NCBI GenBank assembly: GCA_947447405.1
Contig: CANFKQ010000005.1
Location: 1 to 37,105, forward strand
Length of the DNA: 37,105 nucleotides
Direction: 5' to 3'
Origin: Comamonadaceae bacterium
Lineage (GTDB): Bacteria; Pseudomonadota; Gammaproteobacteria; Burkholderiales; Burkholderiaceae_C
Position numbers and translations under genes: made by a program. Of this stretch, positions 32,081 through 37,105 are shown piece after piece. How positions within the stretch are numbered: the stretch's first letter is position 1; every line of letters begins with the position of its first letter. Under the pieces are notes generated by a model, which saw nothing but the letters and a program-made list of their open reading frames with translations, had not been told where the DNA came from and did not search any database.

Positions 32081-33718
32081 TTAGGCTTTGCCTTGAATTT
32101 TTTGCCACAAGGCCAATTCATGGGCCGACAGACGTTCACCTTGTTGCGCTGCTGTCTCAAATTGGGTCGCATCGGTTTGCACGCCGAGTTGTCGAATTTG
32201 GCCTAACAACACTTTGTAGTGCTCGACAGCCAGAGCTGGATTTTCTGCAATTTTGTGAATGGGCAGCGGGTTGCGTTCTTCCAACTCGTGTTCTTTGATG
32301 ACCACTTCAATCAAGGCGTTGACTTCAGCGGTTGTCAAATGCAAGCGCTTGGCTTCGGAGCGAATGATCACAGCTTCATCGTCGCTGATGTGGCCGTCTT
32401 TGAGGATGGCAAACAAGTTGGCTTTCAACTGGTCACGTTCTTTGACCAATTCATCACTGAAGGCCGAGGCCAACAGCGCAGCAGGAATCGCAAATATACC
32501 AATGCCCATCAAAGCCAGAACGCTTGTCATCGCTCGGCCCATCGGTGTGACAGGTGAAATGTCGCCATAACCCACAGAGGCCAAGGTGATGACCGCCCAG
32601 TAGATGGAGGTGGGAATGTTCTCAAATTTCTCAGGCTGAGCGTCGTATTCAAACAAGTAGCCTAAGCTGGCGGTCAAGACCAATAGCAACATCATGATGA
32701 AGGTGGCGGCCCCCATGACAGGCCATTCGCGCACGACGACTTTGACCAACACGGCGGTAGCATCGCTGCCGCGTGTTAGTTTGAGCAATCGTGCCAATCG
32801 GAAAACTCGCAAGAAACGCAAGTCCATCAAGTGATGCAAGAACACTTCCAAGAAGAAGGGCAGCACGGCCAAGAAGTCAATGAACGTGGAGGGTGATTTG
32901 GCCTGCTTGAAGCGACCCAAAAACGCACCTTTGTAACCAGGCTCTTCCACGCAAGAGTAAATGCGCATGCAGTACTCAACCGTGAAGATGGCCACGGCCA
33001 CGGCGTCCAAGATGACAAATTGCAAGTGCAACACGTAGTGAATGCCCTTCACCGATTCCAAGATCACAGCCATCACAGACAGCAAAACCCACACTGCAAT
33101 GAACACCTCAAAGATGTTTTGCATGGTGCCGCCGTAGTTGCTAGGAAATACCAAGGCATGAACTTTTTGGCGGAAGGTACGGTCTTTGTTGAGTTCTTTG
33201 AATTCAGCCATGGCTGGAATCAACACACGGAACAACTTCAAGATTCGCAAGAGTCGCAAGAATCGCAACACGCGCAAGTCGATGGGGATGAAGGCCTTCA
33301 AGTAGAAGGGCGCCACAGCTAAGAAGTCGATGATGGCGAAGGGGCTAGACACAAAGCCCCAACGTGCATGCTTGCGGTTTTTGAACTCTTCGTCCTCGGG
33401 GGCGAGGTACAGGCGCAAAGCGTATTCAATGGTGAACACGGCCACCGATAGGATGTCAAAAAACTCAAACCATCCGCGGTACGGCTCGTATACGGCAGGT
33501 ACGTGTTCAAACATGAGGCTGAACAAGTTACCAATAATCAGATAGCTGATCCACTTGTCCAGGTCTTTTTGAAAGTTGCCAGGAATGTTGGGATCCAGCA
33601 GCCATGAGTACAACCACTTGCGCATCGGCAGGTTGCGATCAATGTTGGCCTCTTCGTCTTGTCCCAGAATGGCTTGGACGTTGAGGTCTTTTAGAAATTT
33701 GTCGTGTTTGTTTTCCAT
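32081..33718 (-). CDS. Tandem voltage-sensor K+ channel (VSD-VSD-pore), second copy
   Basis: 545 residues with the same architecture as the protein encoded at 25500-27092, but diverged. After a hydrophilic N-terminus of about 50 residues, sensor 1 has S1 55-72, S2 85-105, S3 125-143 and S4 148-164 (LRVLRFLRLLRILKLFR). Sensor 2 has S1 202-221, S2 234-255, S3 277-294 and S4 300-316 (LRFLRVFRLARLLKLTR). S5 is 331-356, filter TLASVGYGD 378-386 and S6 395-420. The tail carries the shared acidic-helical motif (441-469) and a further helical stretch that resembles the tail of the first copy. A Shine-Dalgarno GAGG six bases before the ATG overlaps the upstream stop, and only eight bases separate the genes. 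The K+ filter is canonical. Sensor 1 has a full set of charges, so it is probably functional rather than vestigial. Confidence 0.93.
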   Translation of the reverse strand: MENKHDKFLKDLNVQAILGQDEEANIDRNLPMRKWLYSWLLDPNIPGNFQKDLDKWISYLIIGNLFSLMFEHVPAVYEPYRGWFEFFDILSVAVFTIEYALRLYLAPEDEEFKNRKHARWGFVSSPFAIIDFLAVAPFYLKAFIPIDLRVLRFLRLLRILKLFRVLIPAMAEFKELNKDRTFRQKVHALVFPSNYGGTMQNIFEVFIAVWVLLSVMAVILESVKGIHYVLHLQFVILDAVAVAIFTVEYCMRIYSCVEEPGYKGAFLGRFKQAKSPSTFIDFLAVLPFFLEVFLHHLMDLRFLRVFRLARLLKLTRGSDATAVLVKVVVREWPVMGAATFIMMLLLVLTASLGYLFEYDAQPEKFENIPTSIYWAVITLASVGYGDISPVTPMGRAMTSVLALMGIGIFAIPAALLASAFSDELVKERDQLKANLFAILKDGHISDDEAVIIRSEAKRLHLTTAEVNALIEVVIKEHELEERNPLPIHKIAENPALAVEHYKVLLGQIRQLGVQTDATQFETAAQQGERLSAHELALWQKIQGKA

Positions 33719-33726
33719 GTCAGACC

Positions 33727-34314
33727 TCAGAATTCGAATTCAGCAACTTTGATGGCATAGCCGCCCTTGTCACACACGGACAGGCGCAACTGCATCTTGT
33801 AGTCAATGGGGTCGGCTTCGATCAATTGCGAGGCCACAAAGGGGGTGGCAGAGCCAGGTGGGGTCGGCATCAAGTCTTCCAACAAGATGGCGCCCATCAA
33901 GGTGCGGTCAGAAGGCACGCATGCCGGCACAAAGTGTGGTGCGACATTGAAGAATGGATTGATTTGCTCTTTCAGATCCGTGGTTTCCATGATGTGTGCC
34001 AAGCAAGCGCCCCACGTGCCAGCAGTGCCTGCTTTGGCGTCGGCGCCAGGTTTGGTGCCCCCTTTGCAGGCAGGGTGCTGCGTGTTGGCTTCAAAGCGCG
34101 TGGTGCCGGTTTCGGTCAACCACGCAACCCAAGCCTCGCCATTGCTTTTGGCCGTTTCGGTCTTTAGAGCTTCTTTGTAATTGACCACACCTAGCCAGGT
34201 AACGGCAATCACAATCAAGACTAAAAAGGCTAGAAAAATTTTGTCGGCGGTGTTGGGGCCGAGTTGCTGCTGATCGCTTGAGTGATCTGTGGAAGATGCC
34301 ATGGGTATCGCCAT
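33727..34314 (-). CDS. Membrane-anchored periplasmic protein, unknown; first gene of channel operon
   Basis: 195 residues with no family I recognise. A short hydrophilic start is followed by one membrane helix at about 25-45 (KIFLAFLVLIVIAVTWLGVV). The remaining 150 residues should be periplasmic and contain exactly four cysteines (83, 104, 132, 181), which could form two disulfides. There is no lipobox or prepilin motif. It is 8 bases before the tandem-sensor K+ channel gene, whose ribosome-binding site overlaps its stop, so the two are made together. A channel auxiliary subunit that contacts the extracellular face is a reasonable inference but untested. An alternative start at the ATG at 34302 would remove four residues. 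Confidence 0.82.
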   Translation of the reverse strand: MAIPMASSTDHSSDQQQLGPNTADKIFLAFLVLIVIAVTWLGVVNYKEALKTETAKSNGEAWVAWLTETGTTRFEANTQHPACKGGTKPGADAKAGTAGTWGACLAHIMETTDLKEQINPFFNVAPHFVPACVPSDRTLMGAILLEDLMPTPPGSATPFVASQLIEADPIDYKMQLRLSVCDKGGYAIKVAEFEF

Positions 34315-34460
34315 TGAAATGAAGGAAATCCGGTCTGGCTAGAGAGATAGCTGGCCGGTCGAAAGTGGGTTTGATGATATTCGTAAATATGTTGAATTTA
34401 TCGAATTAACACGAGATATTAGGGCGGCTCGCTGTTCTTAATGAATATTAAAGATGTAAA
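34315..34460 (-). promoter_or_regulatory. AT-rich leader/promoter region of the leftward channel operon
   Basis: About 145 bases without a gene between the ABC-importer terminator and the first channel-operon gene. The stretch 34371-34420 is AT-rich. It holds a small palindrome ATATT-CGTA-AATAT (34377-34390) and an imperfect repeat (TTCG-TAAAT, 34380-34388, against ATTTATCGAA, 34396-34405). TATCAT on the minus strand is a possible -10 box, but I see no convincing -35. Confidence 0.45.
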
Positions 34461-34486
34461 AAAAGCCGCTATGAAAGCGGCTTTTT
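34461..34486. terminator. Intrinsic terminator of the ABC importer operon
   Basis: AAAAGCCGCT and AGCGGCTTTT pair as a ten-base stem with a five-base loop. On the minus strand a T-run follows directly, 13 bases after the permease stop. The T-run on the plus strand also allows action in that direction. Confidence 0.82.
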
Positions 34487-34499
34487 CGTTTGTTAAAAC

Positions 34500-35267
34500 T
34501 CAGTGGTTTTGCGAGCCTCGGTGGGCCCAGCCTGTGGTGTGTTTTTCCACCAAACTGAACAGCTCATACATGATCATGGCCATGGCACCCACCACCACCA
34601 AACCTGCAAAAGCTAAGCCCATTTGCATGGCGGAGCCCGCTGAGATTAGCAAGTAGCCAATGCCTTCGTTGGCAGCTGTCATCTCAGAGACGGTGGTGCC
34701 CACAAAGGCCAAGGTGATCGCCACTTTGAGTGAGCCATAAAAGTAGGGCATGGAGCGAGGCAGGCCCACTTTGATTAGCACGTCCCAGCGTTTAGCGCCC
34801 AAGACGCGTAACACGTCTTCGAGCTCGGGCTCAAGCGTCGCTAAGCCCGTGGCGATGTTCACCATGATGGGGAAGAAGCTGATCAAGAACGCGGTCAAGA
34901 TGGCCGGGCCCACGCCAATGCCAAACCACACCACTAAGATCGGTACAAAGGCGGCTTTGGGCAAAGCGTTGAAGCCCGTCATAAGCGGGTACACGGCAGC
35001 ATAAGCCAAGCGTGAGCTGCCGATGACAAAGCCCAACAGAACGCCCACGACGATGGCAATCCCAAAACCCACCATGGTCACCCAATAGGTACGCCAAGCG
35101 TGGCCTGCAATGACGTCGCGGTATTCGACCATTTGCTCCCAAATGCGCAGGGGCGAGGGAAAAACAAATTCAGACACATTAAATAGCGAACACGCGGCTT
35201 GCCAAATGAGCAAAGTAGTCACGAGCAAGCCCCAAGGCGCCCAAGTTTCAAGTTGTTTTTGGTTCAT
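34500..35267 (-). CDS. ABC importer permease, TauC/SsuC type
   Basis: Inner-membrane permease of 255 residues with about six helices. The ATPase-contact EAA-like loop is visible as LEDVLRVLGAKRWDVLIKVGLPRSMPYF. Other family blocks are WVTMVGFGIAIVVGVLLGFVIG and LPKAAFVPILVVWFGIGVGPAI, followed by FVGTTVSEMTAANEGIGYLL. Proteins of this group import sulfonates, nitrate or thiamine/pyrimidine precursors; the substrate is not decided by the permease. It follows the ATPase gene by 5 bases and is the last gene of the operon. Confidence 0.93.
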   Translation of the reverse strand: MNQKQLETWAPWGLLVTTLLIWQAACSLFNVSEFVFPSPLRIWEQMVEYRDVIAGHAWRTYWVTMVGFGIAIVVGVLLGFVIGSSRLAYAAVYPLMTGFNALPKAAFVPILVVWFGIGVGPAILTAFLISFFPIMVNIATGLATLEPELEDVLRVLGAKRWDVLIKVGLPRSMPYFYGSLKVAITLAFVGTTVSEMTAANEGIGYLLISAGSAMQMGLAFAGLVVVGAMAMIMYELFSLVEKHTTGWAHRGSQNH

Positions 35268-35272
35268 GGGGT

Positions 35273-36097
35273 TTATTGCCCGAGTTGGATGCCGACTTTA
35301 CGCATGGCACCGATGTGACCACGCAGCTCATGCACGATGTTGGTGAACTCGGGTGTATAGGTCACCTCAAGGTCGCGGGGGCGTGGCAGGTCGATGTCGC
35401 GTTTCACCACAAAGCGGCCTGGGCTTTTGCTCATCACGTACACGGTGTCGGCCAAGAAAACGGACTCGCGCAAATCGTGGGTGACCAAGATGACGTTGAA
35501 CTTTTGTTCAGCATGCAAGTCGCGCAGCGTGCACCACAGCTCTTCTCGGGTGAACGCGTCGAGCGCGCCAAATGGCTCGTCCAGCAACAGCATTTTGGGT
35601 TCATGAATTAGCGCGCGGCAGATGCTGGCGCGTTGTTGCATGCCACCTGACAGCTCCCACGGAAACTTACGCTCGTAGCCGCCCAAACCCACAGTTTGCA
35701 GAAGTTTCATGGCGCGGGCTTCGTATTCGGCCTTCTTGGCTTTGAAGTTGGAGCGATAAGGTTCCACAATTTCTAAAGGCAGCAATACGTTGTCTAGGGT
35801 CGTGCGCCAAGGCAATAGGGAGGACGATTGAAACGCCATGCCACTGATTTTGAGTGGGCCGTTGACAGGCTGGCCATCGACATAAATCTCACCACGGCTG
35901 GGTTTCTTCAAACCTGTGGTGAGCTTCATGAAGGTGGATTTGCCGCAACCCGAGGGTCCCACAATGGCGATGAACTCGCTTTGTTTGACCTGTAGGTTGA
36001 TGTCCTCCACTGCAAAGTGGTTTTGTGCCAGCAACTCGTCGTTGTAGGCGAGCCAGACGTTTTGAAAGTCGACGAAATGTTCAGGAGAGGCGGTCAT
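35273..36097 (-). CDS. ABC importer ATP-binding protein, TauB/SsuB type
   Basis: ATPase of 274 residues. Walker A is GPSGCGKST (47-55), the Q-loop is in GMAFQSSSLLPWR, the signature is LSGGMQQRASICRAL, Walker B is MLLLDEPFGALD and the switch histidine is in LVTHDLRESVFLAD. The DLPRPRDLEVTYTPEF tail is usual for TauB/SsuB-like proteins. It energises the neighbouring permease and lies 15 bases after the receptor gene. Confidence 0.95.
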   Translation of the reverse strand: MTASPEHFVDFQNVWLAYNDELLAQNHFAVEDINLQVKQSEFIAIVGPSGCGKSTFMKLTTGLKKPSRGEIYVDGQPVNGPLKISGMAFQSSSLLPWRTTLDNVLLPLEIVEPYRSNFKAKKAEYEARAMKLLQTVGLGGYERKFPWELSGGMQQRASICRALIHEPKMLLLDEPFGALDAFTREELWCTLRDLHAEQKFNVILVTHDLRESVFLADTVYVMSKSPGRFVVKRDIDLPRPRDLEVTYTPEFTNIVHELRGHIGAMRKVGIQLGQ

Positions 36098-36112
36098 GCA
36101 GAAGGGCCTAGA

Positions 36113-37105
36113 TTACTTCTTACCCTTGGGCAACACGTCGAGTTCTTTGGCGCTAGGCAAGAAAGAACCGTTCCACACATCGTCCGCTTTGACGCGTGTC
36201 TTGGTGTTGAACGCGTCGGACACTTGAGAAGCCATCAAAGACAAACGTGGACCTTTGACTTGACCAAAGCCTTCCGCGCGTGCGTCCGGGCTGTTGATGA
36301 CGGTGTCGATGGCCAGCTTCAAGCGGCGTGTTTCGAGTTCTGAGTTGATGATGCCGTCTCGTGCCTTGACCGTTTCAATGGCTTTGGCAGGGTCGGCAAT
36401 GACGTCTTTCGCACCTTTGGCAAACGCAGCCAAGAAGGCTTTGAGGGCGGCTGGGTTTTCTTTGATCAGCTTAGGGGAAGCGATGATGGCGTTGCCATAT
36501 AGCTTCACGCCCAAGTCGGGGTATTGCATGACGACCACGTCGTCAGCCTTGACACCACGGGCTTCGATGTTGAGCAACGAGGTAAAGGTGAAGCCTGTGA
36601 TGGCGTCTACATCGCCGCGCACCAACATGGTTTCACGCAGAGGAGGGTCCATGGATACCCAGGTGACCGCGCCCACTTTATTTTCTTTGGCGAAGATGGG
36701 AAACGCGCGACGGCCTGCGTCGAACACTGGTGCGCCCAGTTTTTTGCCAGCCAAGTCAGCCGGGGTTTTGATGCCAGACTTTTTCAATGCCATCACCGAA
36801 GCGGGGGTATTGTTGTAAACCATCATCACAGCCACAGGCTTGTTGGGCGCGTCTGGGTTATTGGCGTGGAATTCCATCAAGGCGGCCAAGTCGGCAAAAC
36901 CCACGTCGTATGCGCCAGAGGCCACGCGGTTGACCGCACCGCCAGAACCGTTACCAGCATCGACCGTCACATCAAGCTTGGCGTCCTTGAAATAGCCTTT
37001 GGCGGCGGGAACCAAGAAGAAGGCGGCAGGGCCTTCAAAGCGCCAGTCGAGCTGGAACTTGAGGGGCGTGGTTTGTGCCGAAACGCCTGCAAAACTGGCA
37101 GCCAG
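36113..37105 (-). CDS. ABC importer periplasmic receptor, NMT1/TauA type (5' end outside window)
   Basis: Periplasmic receptor of the nitrate/sulfonate/thiamine-precursor group, at least 330 residues. The frame remains open to the right edge (37105), so the TTG at 37015 is not the start. Residues in the last 90 bases read LAASFAGVSAQTTPLKFQLDW, the end of a signal peptide (cleavage after VSA) and the mature start. Typical blocks are DWRFEGPAAFFLVPAAKGYF, NGSGGAVNRVASGAYDVGFAD and the GKKLGAPVFDAGRRAFPIFAKEN segment. Only the first part of the signal peptide is missing. The ligand is unknown. It heads the importer operon with the ATPase and permease genes. Confidence 0.92.
   Translation of the reverse strand: MAASFAGVSAQTTPLKFQLDWRFEGPAAFFLVPAAKGYFKDAKLDVTVDAGNGSGGAVNRVASGAYDVGFADLAALMEFHANNPDAPNKPVAVMMVYNNTPASVMALKKSGIKTPADLAGKKLGAPVFDAGRRAFPIFAKENKVGAVTWVSMDPPLRETMLVRGDVDAITGFTFTSLLNIEARGVKADDVVVMQYPDLGVKLYGNAIIASPKLIKENPAALKAFLAAFAKGAKDVIADPAKAIETVKARDGIINSELETRRLKLAIDTVINSPDARAEGFGQVKGPRLSLMASQVSDAFNTKTRVKADDVWNGSFLPSAKELDVLPKGKK

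Noticed and set aside
25500-33718. Tandem-sensor proteins as artefacts of fused adjacent genes
   Set aside because: Two independent diverged copies have the same layout in uninterrupted frames, and both linkers between sensors are of similar length and sequence style.
1-37105. CRISPR array, tRNA, rRNA, transposon or prophage
   Set aside because: No regularly spaced repeats, no cloverleaf or rRNA segments noticed, and no transposase, integrase or phage structural genes among the translated frames.

Overview
The window looks like a chromosomal segment of a betaproteobacterium of the order Burkholderiales, most likely Comamonadaceae (Limnohabitans or Rhodoferax type). The grounds are two Bug-type tripartite tricarboxylate receptors, moderately GC-rich coding bias, catabolic gene organisation and a LldP-type lactate permease. 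The genus is inference. There are no rRNA, tRNA, CRISPR, phage, transposase or integrase genes.

Layout. (1) 1-7006, minus strand: recC followed by recB with a 4-base ATGA overlap (recB lacks only its last codons). (2) 7171-17243: a catabolic and uptake region. A HutC-type GntR regulator and two Bug solute receptors run leftward. Divergently run an amidohydrolase, a LigB/DODA extradiol dioxygenase, an orphan branched-chain-type solute receptor, an AroE-family dehydrogenase and a second, LigI-like amidohydrolase. A FadR-type regulator then faces away from a lactate permease, with two matching TGGT-N3-ACCA operators between them. (3) 17299-25430: a DUF1993 protein, a heavy-metal RND efflux pair (CzcBA type, no outer-membrane factor) divergent from an OmpR/TctE-like two-component system, a hotdog thioesterase and a flavin-reductase-fold protein. 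(4) 25500-34314: an unusual island of six voltage-gated ion channel superfamily genes plus three small membrane-protein genes. (5) 34500-37105: a TauABC/SsuABC-type ABC importer, with the receptor gene cut by the window edge.

The ion-channel island is the outstanding part. It encodes eight voltage-sensor domains in six proteins. One is a BacNav-like sodium/calcium channel with filter TLESWAD. One is a conventional-looking K+ channel with filter TTTGYGD and a long turret. Two are proteins in which an extra complete voltage sensor precedes a full six-helix K+ channel (VSD-VSD-pore, filter ASVGYGD). Two are single channels whose filters depart from K+ consensus (TSGYGN and VSGWGN). Four of the six share a gap-free 29-residue acidic-helical motif in the cytoplasmic tail. 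The BacNav gene and one tandem-sensor K+ channel overlap by four bases, so a depolarising and a putatively repolarising channel appear translationally coupled. Three small membrane proteins sit inside the other operon and could be auxiliary subunits. I know of no described bacterial system with this composition. An electrical-signalling or membrane-potential-control role is inference.

Transcription units inferred from strand, spacing and hairpins: minus 34314 to 29323 (possibly split at a strong hairpin at 32030-32064), plus 28231 to 29262, and minus 27904 to 25500. The first two converge on a shared bidirectional terminator. The last two diverge from a 326-base AT-rich spacer with two inverted repeats.
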